A DNA stretch of 64,000 nt, from positions 124,001 through 188,000 of the forward strand of contig CAUJDF010000079.1 of NCBI GenBank assembly GCA_963169045.1, in the 5' to 3' direction. The position numbers and the translations under genes were made by a program. This document shows positions 51,204 through 59,735 of this stretch, piece after piece; within the stretch, counting starts at the first letter, position 1; every line of letters starts with the position of its first letter. Under the pieces are notes generated by a model that searched no databases, was not told where the DNA came from, and saw only the letters and a list, made by a program, of their open reading frames with translations. Source of the stretch: Myxococcota bacterium. Its GTDB lineage: Bacteria; Myxococcota_A; Bradymonadia; UBA7976; UBA1532.

Positions 51204-51653
51204 TCAGGCTCCGTGGCGGACGAGCATTTTGCCGACGCGGGGCATGGCCCCCTCGACCTGCTTCTTGCCCATCGGGCGGAGCTTCTCGTATGCGGCCTTC
51301 AGCGTCTTGTTCGTCGAGCGGCGCGCGCGGTCGTCGGTCACGCCGAGCAGGGCATCGGCGATCTCCCCGCCGCGGGCGCTCGCGTAGGATTCGATGCTCG
51401 GCGCGCCGTTCGGATTCTTCTGGAAGTCGGCATAGTACGGCTCCATGCGGCCGACGAAGTCGTCGAGCAGGCCGTCGACGGCCTCGCGAATGATGCCCGG
51501 CTTCACCTTCTTGACCGTGGCGAACGCGAGCTTGATCGCCGCGCCGGAGATGCCGCTCTTCGCGGCGACCTCTTCCTCGACGATGTTCACGCAGTCGGCG
51601 ACCACGGCGGGCCGCTTCTCGGGTGTGAGCAACTGGTCCTTCAACGTCTTCAT
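51204..51653 (-). CDS. DUF6918-type conserved protein
   Basis: A 149-residue soluble, mostly helical protein. The opening LKDQLLTPEKRPAVVADCVNIVEEEVAAKSGISGAAIKLAF and KKVKPGIIREAVDGLLDDFV resemble the family I recall as DUF6918, of unknown function. No catalytic motif is visible. AGGGGA precedes the ATG. It lies 51 nt upstream of tldD on the same strand, so it may lead the tldD-tldE operon. Confidence 0.72.
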   Translation of the reverse strand: MKTLKDQLLTPEKRPAVVADCVNIVEEEVAAKSGISGAAIKLAFATVKKVKPGIIREAVDGLLDDFVGRMEPYYADFQKNPNGAPSIESYASARGGEIADALLGVTDDRARRSTNKTLKAAYEKLRPMGKKQVEGAMPRVGKMLVRHGA

Positions 51654-51731
51654 GGTGTTCCCCTCTTCCACGTCGGCGTCATACCAGAACGGCGCGACGC
51701 CGGACTTCGCTTTCGTGCGCGTCCCCGCGTT

Positions 51732-52199
51732 ATGTTGCGAGCCGTGAGACGCTTTCTGCTCGCCATCGTTCTGTTTTCGTGCATCGCGCCCGCGTGCGTC
51801 GTGGACGACGAGATCCCCGAGGACCTGCGCGAGTTGCGCCCCGAGATCGGCAGCGCGCGCCTCGTGCGTCAGCCGAGCGGCAGCGGCCACCTCGACTTCA
51901 CGTTCCGGTACGTGATGGCGATCACCGACGACGCCGGCATCGCCGAGGTCCGCTGGATCTACAGCCTCGTCGACCGCCAGCAGCAGGTCCTCGCCCAGGT
52001 CGAGCAGCGCATGCGCGAGCCCGAGCCGGGCAAGACGCAGATCCTCGTGCAGGGGGAGCGCAGCCGCACGCTGGCCATCGATCCGGGCAAGCTCAAGGCG
52101 GACGGCCGCTACGTGCTCTGGATCACCGTCACCTATCCGGGTGAGGACGGCCGGCAGAGCATCGTCGGCGAGCTCCTGCACCCGGTCGACGTCGAGTAG
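51732..52199 (+). CDS. Small lipoprotein of unknown function
   Basis: A 155-residue lipoprotein: signal RRFLLAIVLFSCIAPAC with cleavage before the last Cys. The mature part looks like a single beta-sandwich (LDFTFRYVMAITDDAGIAEVRWIYSLVD... YVLWITVTYPGEDG), similar in feel to an Ig/FN3-like domain. No family was recognised. Neither ATG 51732 nor GTG 51744 has a clear ribosome site. The gene is divergent from the DUF6918 gene, 78 nt apart, and convergent with the next. Confidence 0.65.
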   Translation: MLRAVRRFLLAIVLFSCIAPACVVDDEIPEDLRELRPEIGSARLVRQPSGSGHLDFTFRYVMAITDDAGIAEVRWIYSLVDRQQQVLAQVEQRMREPEPGKTQILVQGERSRTLAIDPGKLKADGRYVLWITVTYPGEDGRQSIVGELLHPVDVE

Positions 52200-52253
52200 C
52201 TCGCCGCGCGTGCCGGGCGCGCCGCCGGCGGTCCCGGCCGCGGCTCGACGTCG

Positions 52254-53687
52254 TCATCGGCCCCCCGCGCGCGGCGGCGGTGCGGCCTCGGCGCCGCCGG
52301 CCAGCGGCTCCACGGGCTCGCGGCGGCGCTCCACGTCGTCGGCCGTGTCGCGCGACGCGTCGAGGAGGTCGTCGACCAGGCGCGCGAGGCGCTGCACCTG
52401 CCCCTCGATCGTCGCTGGCTCGTCGCCGACCTCGCCGCGACGCTTCAGGCGCGCAAGCGCGCTCACCATCGGCGCGAGCGGGGCCCGCAGCTCGCGGACG
52501 AGCACCGCGAGGCGCTCGTCCCAGCGGCGGTCCGCGGCCTCGCGCCGCTCGACCTCCCGCCGCAACGCCCGGTGGAGGCGGGCGTTCTCGACGGCGCGGG
52601 CCGCCCGCGACGCGAGCTCCTCGACGAGCGCCACGTCGTCGCGGGTGTGTTGCCGACCGGAGTCGCCGTGGAAGAGCGTCAGCGCGCCGATCAGCCGCCC
52701 GTCGGCGCGCATCGGCACCGTGATCATCGAGCGGAACGCCAGCGCGCGCAGCACGGCGAGGTGCTCCGGCCCGGCGGCGACCCGCTGGTACCAGGCGTCG
52801 TCGATGGGCGCGTGCAGAGCCGTCTCACCGCTCGAGAGGGCGCACAGATTCAGGTCGGCGCGATGGGCGCGCTGCCACCGCGAGGCGGCGAGGATCGCCG
52901 CCCGGCGCGGGTCGCGCCACGCGTCCGAGATCCGGCGCACCGCGTCGTCGTCATCGATCACATCGAAGAAGCCGAAGTCGGCGAATGCCGGCCGCGTCAG
53001 CGCCACCACGTTGCGCAGGACGGTCTCGAAGTCGAGGCTCGAGGCGAGGGCATCGCTCGCCGCCGTCAGCACCTCGAGGCGCAGCTCGGCGCGTCGCGCG
53101 CGGGTCTCGAGCCGGTCGCGCGCCTCCGCGAGCACGGCGGCGGCGGCGCGGTAGACGGTCGCCGCATAGGGCCCCGGCTCGCTCTCGGTCGCGTCGTGGG
53201 CGGCGCACACGATGCGCAGCCTGTCCGTCGTCGGCAGCGCGGCGGCGTGGTACGCGCACAGCACGCGGGTGCCGGGGGCCGCGGTGAGCGATGGCGCGAG
53301 CGCCTCGAGCTGCATCGCGAGGTCGAAACGCCCGTCGCACGCCAGCAGCTGGACCATCTCGCCGTAGACGCGCAGCGGCACGCCCGCCGGGACGAGCCCC
53401 GCGACCAGCGTCGCGAAGCGCTCGGCGTCGATGCGGTCGCCGGCCACGATGGCCTCGAGGGTGGCCGCGGCGTCGGCGAAGACGAGCCGGCGCGCGGCGA
53501 CAGCGTCGACCACCGCGGCGCCGAGGGCCCAGGCGCGGTCCTCGAAGGCGGCGCGGTGGTCGGGCGTCGCGAACACGAGGACGTGCTCGCCGTTCGCCAG
53601 GCCCTCGGCGATGAAACGACCGACCGCATCGACGAGGTGCGCGTCGGTCTCGTACACGGTCAGGGCGTGGCGGGCGGAAGTTTCCAT
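52254..53687 (-). CDS. MEDS-GAF sensor with a degenerate histidine-kinase core
   Basis: A 477-residue cytosolic protein. Residues about 8-165 form a MEDS (DcmR-type sensory) domain (GEHVLVFATPDHRAAFEDRA, VYGEMVQLLACDGR). Residues about 205-370 form a GAF domain (FETVLRNVVALTRPAFADFGFF...MITVPMRADGRLIGALTLF). A dimerisation-like helix pair follows, whose H-box reads LVRELRAPLAPMV: Arg398 replaces the phospho-acceptor His and Ala replaces the usual Asn. The chain stops about 75 residues later with no ATPase domain. It cannot autophosphorylate; a ligand-sensing partner of other kinases is likely. Lies downstream of the Ser/Thr kinase gene, 55 nt apart, same strand. Confidence 0.82.
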   Translation of the reverse strand: METSARHALTVYETDAHLVDAVGRFIAEGLANGEHVLVFATPDHRAAFEDRAWALGAAVVDAVAARRLVFADAAATLEAIVAGDRIDAERFATLVAGLVPAGVPLRVYGEMVQLLACDGRFDLAMQLEALAPSLTAAPGTRVLCAYHAAALPTTDRLRIVCAAHDATESEPGPYAATVYRAAAAVLAEARDRLETRARRAELRLEVLTAASDALASSLDFETVLRNVVALTRPAFADFGFFDVIDDDDAVRRISDAWRDPRRAAILAASRWQRAHRADLNLCALSSGETALHAPIDDAWYQRVAAGPEHLAVLRALAFRSMITVPMRADGRLIGALTLFHGDSGRQHTRDDVALVEELASRAARAVENARLHRALRREVERREAADRRWDERLAVLVRELRAPLAPMVSALARLKRRGEVGDEPATIEGQVQRLARLVDDLLDASRDTADDVERRREPVEPLAGGAEAAPPPRAGGR

Positions 53688-53742
53688 GGCGCAGGAGTTT
53701 CGAGCGCCGTCGGGCGAAGGGGGTTTCACCGGACCGGCGCTG

Positions 53743-56700
53743 TCAGTTCGCGGCGGACGTGCCGAGCGCGGTCGCCTCGGGGCCGGGCGCCGCCTGCGCC
53801 TCGCGGCGGGTGGAGGCGGCGCGGCGGCGGTCGGTCTCGCCGCTGCCCGGCCGCACGAGGTCGCGGGCGACGGCGAGCACGTCGCTGGCGCACGCCAGGA
53901 TGAGCACGTCGTCGGACCACTCGGCGGGGCGATCGAGCAGCCGGCCGAGGCGCGACGCGGCGCGCTCCGGCTGGTCGGTGACCACGTCGGCGAGGGCGCC
54001 GAGCACGGCCATCCAGGCTTCGGGCGGGGGCAACGCTTTTTTCAAAGCGCGCAGGAGCTCCTGCAGCGCCTCGGCGGCCGCGGCGGCTCGGTCGCGCTCG
54101 CCGGCCCTCCAGTCGCGCACCGCGAGGACGGCCTCCGCGCGCGCCGCGAGCAGCAACCGGTCGCGGTGCACGTCCCGCAGCGTGAGGAAGGGCCGTTGCG
54201 ACGGGTCGGCGGCGATCGCGCGCAGGGCCGCCGCCCCGCCGGCCGCGTCGCCGCCGTAGAGCTGCCGGCGCGCCCGCGTGATCGCCAGCGTCGCCGAAGG
54301 GAGCGCCGCCGGGTGCTGCGGCCACCGCTCCTCGGCCTCGTCGAGCAGCTGATCGGCCAGCGCCAGCTCGCCTGCCTCGAGGTGCACGCGCGCCCGCACC
54401 TCGCAGACCCGCGCCAGGAAGCCCGAGAGGCGCCGCTCGCGCCCCGTCATCAGCAGCTGGCGCGTCGCGGCGCGGGCGAGGCCGAGCTGCCCCCGCTCGA
54501 GGGCGAGCTCGGCCCGCACAAGCTCGAGGCGCAGCCCGAGCAGGTCGGCGTGACGCAGGTGCGGGCGGTCGTGGTCCATCGCCTCCGCCAGCGCGGCGGC
54601 GGCGCCGTTCAGGTCGCCGGCGGCCCGACGGATCGCCGTGTCGGCCATGCGCCACGCGGCGCGCAGGCGCGGCTCGTCCGAGGTGCGGGCGTCCACCGTC
54701 CGTTCGAGCAGCTTCGCCGCCTTGCGCACCGCGCGCTCGTCGTTCTGCTGCACGAGGAGCTGTACCCGCACGAGGCGCGCGCGCGGCGAGTCGTCGTCCC
54801 CCAGCAGCCGCTCGGCCAGGACGGGATCGACGGGCGTCAGCAGATCGGCCAGCGAGGTGCGCGGCGTGCCGGGCGCGAGCTGCCCGACGCGCTCGAGGAA
54901 GGCCTCGAGATCGCCGGCCATCAGGTACAGCTCGCACTGGCGCGAGAGCCACCGGTCGCGGTCCGTCCGGCCGCCGTGGACCATCGGGTCGAGCGCGTCG
55001 GCGGAGTCCTGGTAGCGGCCGAGGCGCGCGAGGCTGTCGGCGAGCCGCACGCGCAGCGTGTCGGCCTCGGCGGCCTCACGGCCGGCCTCGAGCGCCAGGC
55101 GCAGGAACTCGACGGCGCGGGCGTGGTCGCCCGCGTCGCGGCGGATGGCGGCCAGCTCGACGGCGATGGCGTAGGCGCGCTCCGGCTCGTCGGCCTCGCG
55201 CCAGTGGAAGGCGAGCGCGGCCGCCGTCCCGCCCGTGCGCTGGAGCGCCTGGGCGAAGGCGCGGTGCAGCGCGCGGCGGGCCTCGTCGGGGAGCGCGCGA
55301 CGCAGCGCGTCGCCGAGGCGCGCGTGCACGATGGCCACGCTCACGTCGCCGGACGGCGTGACCTCGGCCCGCACGAGCCCCTCGCCGTCGAGCACGTCCA
55401 GCGCCTCGTCGAGCGCGTCGCTCCGCAGCGCGGCCACCACCTCGAGCGTGAACGCCGCCACCGGGAACGGCGACAGGCTCAGCGCGGCCAGCACGCGCCG
55501 GGCGTCCGTCGGCAGCGCGTCCAGCTTCGCCGTCATCAGCACGTCGAGCGGGGGCGGCGGTTCGCCGGGGTGGGCGCCGAGGTGCCGGGCCATCTCGGTC
55601 ACGAACAGCGGCAGCCCGCCCGTCTCGCGGTGGACGCGCTCGATCACCTCGGCGGGCGCGTCGGGCGCGTGCTGCGCCACGAGCGCCGCCGTCTCGTCCG
55701 CGTCGAACGGACCGAGGGCGAGGCGGCGCACGCGCGGGTGGCCGCTCAGGACCTCCATGAGCGCCGAGACGCGGCTGCCCACGGGGACCGCGTCGGGGCG
55801 GACCGTGAGCACCAGCAGCACCGGCGGCAGGTCGCCGCCCATCTGCAGGGCCTCGATGACGTCGAGCGTGACCTCGTCGGCGAGGTGGACGTGCTCGAGC
55901 ACCAGCACCAGCAGCCGCTTCTCGGCCAGCGTCTCGAGCAGCGTGCGCAGGCCGAGGCCCGCGGCGAGCGCGCCGTCGGCGCGCGTGTCCGGGTGTCCCT
56001 GCAGGTGCGCCGGCAGCAGCTCGCCGAGGAAGGGGAACGCCTGCACGAGCGCCCCGCGCCGCGCCGGCGGCAGGTTGCGCAGCGCCTCGGCGGTCTGGCG
56101 GCGCCACGCCTCGGCCAGCCGGTCGACGACGGTGTCGAGGCCGCGCCCCGGCACGTGGTCCCGCTGGATGCACGCGCCGGTGAACACGCTGGCGCCGTAG
56201 ACCGCGCACTCGGCGGTGAACGCCTCGATCAGCGCGCTCTTGCCGACGCCGCTCGGCCCCTCGACGACCACGAGGCGGCCCTCTCCGGTCTGCACCGACG
56301 CCAGCGCGCCGTGGAGCGTCTTGCGCGCGGCGCGCCGGCCGACGAACTCCGGCGCCACGAGCGGATCGGCGATCGGCGCGCCGATCATCTCGAGCCCCTC
56401 GCGGGCAGCGGGGCGGTCCGAGGGGTCCTTCGCCAGCAGCGCCATGCACAGCAGCGCCAGGTCGGGCGGCACGCCGGGGACGCGCTGCACGAGGGACGGC
56501 GGCGGCGTGCGCCGGTGCTGGTTGACGACGTCGGCGCTGTCCCCCTCGAACGGCGGCCGGCCGGCCAGCAGCTCGTAGAGCACGATGCCCACCGAGTACA
56601 GGTCGCTGGCGGCGTTGACGCGCGAGCCGAGCGACTGCTCGGGGCTCATGTAGGTGGCGGTGCCGAAGACCTGGGAGAGGCTCTCGCCGGCGCTGCCGGG

Positions 56701-57213
56701 CAGCAGCTCCTTGACGATGCCGAAGTCGACGAGGTGCACCTCGCCCGTCGGGCTCACCAGGATGTTCGAGGGCTTGATGTCCCGGTGCACGCGGCCGCGG
56801 TCGTGCAGGTAGGCCAGCGCGCCGAGCAGCTGCACCATCGACGCGCGGACCTTCGCCGTCCGCAGCGGATCGGCCAGGCGGTGCGGGTCTTCGACGATGA
56901 GCTGGCTGCCGTTGACGTAGACGTAGATGTCGACGCCGTCCAGCAGCTCCATCGTGTAGAAGTAGCGCCCGTCCTCGCAGTGCAGGTCGTACAGGGAGAC
57001 CAGGTTCGGGTGCGAGAGGCGCGCGATCGCCCGGAACTCGCGCTTGAAGTAGTGCAGCGCCCGCGGGTAGCTGAACTTCAGGACCTTGAGGGCCACCTCG
57101 CGGCGGCGCACCGGATCCCAGACACGAAAGACGTCGCCCATGCCCCCGCCGCCGATGGCGGCGCGGACTTCGTAGCGCCCGATGCGCTCCGGGATCTGCG
57201 CGTTCCGGTGCAT
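53743..57213 (-). CDS. Ser/Thr protein kinase fused to AAA ATPase and TPR-like region
   Basis: A 1156-residue cytosolic signalling protein. The N-terminal kinase domain (about 14-280) is complete: glycine loop GGGGMGDV, Lys43, catalytic HRDIKPSN with Asp145, DFG 163-165 and SPE at 190-192. A STAND/AAA-type ATPase follows, with Walker A GPSGVGKS (319-326) and Walker B LLVLVLEHVHLAD near 450. The C-terminal 500 residues are Ala/Leu/Arg-rich helices of TPR type (about 660-1120). The layout recalls PknK-type kinases of myxobacteria and actinobacteria, where the ATPase part resembles transcription activators. No membrane helix. GGAGGGG precedes the ATG. Targets are unknown. Confidence 0.9.
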   Translation of the reverse strand: MHRNAQIPERIGRYEVRAAIGGGGMGDVFRVWDPVRRREVALKVLKFSYPRALHYFKREFRAIARLSHPNLVSLYDLHCEDGRYFYTMELLDGVDIYVYVNGSQLIVEDPHRLADPLRTAKVRASMVQLLGALAYLHDRGRVHRDIKPSNILVSPTGEVHLVDFGIVKELLPGSAGESLSQVFGTATYMSPEQSLGSRVNAASDLYSVGIVLYELLAGRPPFEGDSADVVNQHRRTPPPSLVQRVPGVPPDLALLCMALLAKDPSDRPAAREGLEMIGAPIADPLVAPEFVGRRAARKTLHGALASVQTGEGRLVVVEGPSGVGKSALIEAFTAECAVYGASVFTGACIQRDHVPGRGLDTVVDRLAEAWRRQTAEALRNLPPARRGALVQAFPFLGELLPAHLQGHPDTRADGALAAGLGLRTLLETLAEKRLLVLVLEHVHLADEVTLDVIEALQMGGDLPPVLLVLTVRPDAVPVGSRVSALMEVLSGHPRVRRLALGPFDADETAALVAQHAPDAPAEVIERVHRETGGLPLFVTEMARHLGAHPGEPPPPLDVLMTAKLDALPTDARRVLAALSLSPFPVAAFTLEVVAALRSDALDEALDVLDGEGLVRAEVTPSGDVSVAIVHARLGDALRRALPDEARRALHRAFAQALQRTGGTAAALAFHWREADEPERAYAIAVELAAIRRDAGDHARAVEFLRLALEAGREAAEADTLRVRLADSLARLGRYQDSADALDPMVHGGRTDRDRWLSRQCELYLMAGDLEAFLERVGQLAPGTPRTSLADLLTPVDPVLAERLLGDDDSPRARLVRVQLLVQQNDERAVRKAAKLLERTVDARTSDEPRLRAAWRMADTAIRRAAGDLNGAAAALAEAMDHDRPHLRHADLLGLRLELVRAELALERGQLGLARAATRQLLMTGRERRLSGFLARVCEVRARVHLEAGELALADQLLDEAEERWPQHPAALPSATLAITRARRQLYGGDAAGGAAALRAIAADPSQRPFLTLRDVHRDRLLLAARAEAVLAVRDWRAGERDRAAAAAEALQELLRALKKALPPPEAWMAVLGALADVVTDQPERAASRLGRLLDRPAEWSDDVLILACASDVLAVARDLVRPGSGETDRRRAASTRREAQAAPGPEATALGTSAAN

Positions 57214-57268
57214 GACCCCTCCACGGTGGCCCCAACAATGCCCGAAGGACGGCCCCGGCGGAAATCCG

Positions 57269-58318
57269 TCAGGCGCCCGCCGCCTCGACCGCCGCACCCT
57301 CGGCGGCGGCGATCTGACGCCGGAACCAGGGGGGGCCGTCGCCGGCGGTGAGCAGCTCCGGCCCCTGCGGCGTGATCAGGAGGGTGTGCTCGAACTGCGC
57401 GCTGAGCTTGCGGTCGAGCGTCACCGCCGTCCAACCGTCCTCCCAGATCTCCGAGCGCCAGGTGCCCTGGTTGATCATCGGCTCGACGGTGAACGTCATG
57501 CCGGGGTCGATGCGGGTGCGCGCCGCGCGGTCGAAGTAGTGCAGGACGTGAGGTTCCATGTGGAAGTCGGCGCCGATGCCGTGTCCGCTGAACTCACGGA
57601 CGACGCTGTAGCCCGCCTTCTTCGCGTGGGCCTCGATGGCGCGGCCGATCTCGTTGATGGGCCGGCCGGGCAGGGCCGCCTTGATGCCGAGCATCATGCA
57701 CTCGTAGGCGCACTCGACGAGCCGGCGCGCCTCGGGGTCGATGCGGCCGACGAACACGGTCTCCGAGCAGTCGCCGTGCATGCCCTGGTAGTAGACGGTG
57801 ATGTCGCAGTTGACGATCTCTCCGTCGTTCAGGGCGCGGCTGTCGGGGATGCCGTGGCAGATGACCTCGTTGACCGAGGTGCAGATCGACTTGGGGAAGC
57901 CGTGGTAGTTGAGCGGGCTCGGGTACGCGCCGAGCTCGATCGTCTTCGCGTGGGCGATGGCGTCGAGCTCGTCGGTGGTGATGCCGGGCCGCACGTGCCG
58001 CACCACGTGGTCGAGCACGACGCGCGCCAGCTTGTTGGCCGCGCGCATGGCCTCGATCTCGTCGGGTGTCTTGACGCACGAGCGCTTCGTGCGCGGTCCC
58101 GGATCGCCGGTCTCGGCGTAGGGCGGCCGCCAGATCTCGACGGGGACCGGCCGGCCCGCGCCCACGAAGCCGGGCCGCACCGTACCCTTCGCCGGCGCCG
58201 CCCGCGGCGCGGCGGTCGTCGGCGTCGACTCCCCGCGGGCGTCGGTGTCGAGGTGGCACTTCTTGTACTTCTTGCCGCTCCCGCACCAGCACGGGTCATT
58301 GCGGCCCGGTAGACTCAT
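57269..58318 (-). CDS. map: Methionine aminopeptidase type I with N-terminal SEC-C zinc motif
   Basis: A 349-residue enzyme that removes the initiator Met from new proteins. An SEC-C motif opens the chain (PGRNDPCWCGSGKKYKKCH, residues 4-22), a zinc knuckle also found in SecA, which may bind ribosomes. A disordered Pro/Ala linker follows. The pita-bread catalytic domain (about 85-335) has all metal ligands: Asp in NCDITVYY, Asp in HGDCSETV, His in SGHGIGADFHMEPHVL, Glu in FTVEPMI and Glu in QFEHTLLIT. SEC-C-linked MetAPs occur in several bacteria and organelles. Lies 55 nt upstream of the kinase gene, same strand. Confidence 0.95.
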   Translation of the reverse strand: MSLPGRNDPCWCGSGKKYKKCHLDTDARGESTPTTAAPRAAPAKGTVRPGFVGAGRPVPVEIWRPPYAETGDPGPRTKRSCVKTPDEIEAMRAANKLARVVLDHVVRHVRPGITTDELDAIAHAKTIELGAYPSPLNYHGFPKSICTSVNEVICHGIPDSRALNDGEIVNCDITVYYQGMHGDCSETVFVGRIDPEARRLVECAYECMMLGIKAALPGRPINEIGRAIEAHAKKAGYSVVREFSGHGIGADFHMEPHVLHYFDRAARTRIDPGMTFTVEPMINQGTWRSEIWEDGWTAVTLDRKLSAQFEHTLLITPQGPELLTAGDGPPWFRRQIAAAEGAAVEAAGA

Positions 58319-58766
58319 CTCGGCCTCACCAACGAACAGTGGACGGGTGAAGATCGCGATCGGCGCGCCGGAGCGCAAGGGGCGCGCGAAGGCGCGGACT
58401 TCGCTGGAGATGCGCGAGCGGGCGATGTCGCCGCGGGGCGAGCCGGAATGGGCGGGCGGCGACGTGATGCGCCGGGAGGTCCGCCGGGCGGCGGCGCTGC
58501 GCGGCTCGTTCGCGGTGGAGGTCTGAACCATCCCCACCGGGCCGACGGCCTGCTGGCGCTGGCGGGGCCATCGTCGGCCCTCGCGTTCGTGACGCGAGTC
58601 GATGTGCGGCGCGCCTGCACCCTCGCCATCAGGGACCCGCCGGGTGTGGCCCCTAGGGGCCACGAAGGGGGGCCGCCCGCCCCGCCCGAACGACGCGGCC
58701 GCAGTGTCTCTGGATGGCATGGGCCGTGCTCGCTCATGCGGACCGGCACGGACAACGGAGGAAGAG
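58319..58766. other. 448-nt intergenic region with palindromes
   Basis: No gene was accepted here. The 3' half holds two clear symmetric elements. One is a hairpin CTCGCGT-TCGTG-ACGCGAG (58580-58598). The other is a perfect 18-bp palindrome, GTGGCCCCTAGGGGCCAC (58646-58663), centred on CTAG, a tetranucleotide usually rare in bacteria. Map (leftward) and the small lipoprotein (rightward) both begin at its edges, so promoters for both should be inside; none is convincing by eye. Confidence 0.5.
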
Positions 58767-59096
58767 ATGGATCAGCGTTACGCGTTCCCGGTGTGTCTGC
58801 TGCTGGCTCTGGCGGGTACCTTCGGCTGCTCGGACGACGACGAGGATCCCATCGAAGAGACCCAGAACGGCGAGGAGTGCCGGGAAGCGTGCACGGGGTG
58901 GGAGCGCTGCTCCGGCGAGGCCTTCGACGTCCTCGAGTGCCGTCAGCGCTGCGTCGAAGCCATCGATGACGACCGCATCGGTCGGGGCGCCGTCGACGAC
59001 TGCGACGACTGCGTTGACGACGCCGACGCGGCGCAGTGCGTCGCCGAGTGCGCCGACGTCTGCGCCGTCGTGACCGAGACCTTCGACGTCGAGTGA
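58767..59096 (+). CDS. Small Cys-rich lipoprotein
   Basis: A 109-residue lipoprotein; signal YAFPVCLLLALAGTFGC. The mature part is very acidic and has ten Cys after the lipid anchor, arranged as CREACTGWERC, CRQRC, CDDC and CVAEC...C, likely a small disulfide-bonded domain. A GGAGGAAG site lies 4 nt before the ATG. No family was recognised. A frameshifted, shortened copy of it follows at 59165-59358. Confidence 0.75.
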   Translation: MDQRYAFPVCLLLALAGTFGCSDDDEDPIEETQNGEECREACTGWERCSGEAFDVLECRQRCVEAIDDDRIGRGAVDDCDDCVDDADAAQCVAECADVCAVVTETFDVE

Positions 59097-59164
59097 GGCG
59101 CGCGAGGCGCCCTGTGCCGGTCCGCTCGGGGCGCGTCGCGCCCCGCCGCGGCGCGAGGAAGTCC

Positions 59165-59358
59165 GTGAGACGGAAACGGTTCGGTGTCCTCGTCGTGGCG
59201 GCGCCGGCGACGGCGCCCGGCTGCGTGGACGAGGAGCCATCGACGACGATCGCACCAGCGAGGGCGTCGTCGACGATTGTGACGATTGCCTCGAGCGCGC
59301 CGACGGGCAGTGCGCCGACGGGCAGTGCGCCGACGTGTTCGTCCGCGGTCCGGAGTGA
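59165..59358 (+). pseudogene. Decayed tandem copy of the small Cys-rich lipoprotein
   Basis: Starting at GTG 59165, one frame gives a lipoprotein-signal-like MRRKRFGVLVVAAPATAPGC followed by VDEE. Then a different frame continues AIDDDRTSEGVVDDCDDC and ends with repeated ADGQC and a TGA at 59356-59358. This second part aligns with AIDDDRIGRGAVDDCDDC of the neighbouring lipoprotein. The central Cys-rich section is missing and the two parts are out of frame, so this is a degenerated duplicate. DNA similarity over the aligned C-terminal part is also visible. Confidence 0.7.
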
Positions 59359-59368
59359 TCCGACGTCC

Positions 59369-59725
59369 TCAGCGCGGGACGTAGACCACCTGGCCCTCGA
59401 TCATCTGTGGCTCGTACTCGACGCCTTCGACGATGTAGATGGGCGTGGCGCCGGCATAGGTCGTCTGATAGCCCGGCGGCAGGTTGTACAGATAGCCGGT
59501 GCCGGTGCGACGGCGCGTCACACGACGGCTCGTCCGTCGGGACGTGCGCCGCGACATGCCCCAGGTGGTCTGCGCGTCCGCCTCGCCGATGCCGACGGCT
59601 CGGACGACCCACGCGGCGGGCGTGCCTTCGGCCACGCGCTCGAGCGCGGGCGTCACCTCGAACAGCAACAGGGTGGCGGCGCTCGCGACGAGCCAGCGCC
59701 GGATGCGCCTCGGTCGGAATGACAT
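59369..59725 (-). CDS. Small exported protein, possibly DUF6515-like
   Basis: A 118-residue protein with an N-terminal hydrophobic segment (WLVASAATLLLFEV) and a longer Ala-rich exported part ending ADAQ. It has an Arg/Thr-Ser cluster (SRRTSRRTSRRVTRRR) and a C-terminal Tyr/Pro/Gly-rich stretch, YNLPPGYQTTYAGATPIYIVEGVEYEP, ending VVYVPR. The tail resembles DUF6515-type periplasmic proteins, but I am not sure. It lies 10 nt after the DUF2092 gene on the same strand and is probably co-transcribed with it. Confidence 0.65.
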   Translation of the reverse strand: MSFRPRRIRRWLVASAATLLLFEVTPALERVAEGTPAAWVVRAVGIGEADAQTTWGMSRRTSRRTSRRVTRRRTGTGYLYNLPPGYQTTYAGATPIYIVEGVEYEPQMIEGQVVYVPR

Positions 59726-59735
59726 GTCCGCCTCC

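Noticed and set aside
58347-58526. A 59-residue plus-strand frame starting with a GTG
   Set aside because: No ribosome site, no recognisable family and Arg/Ala-rich shadow-like composition.
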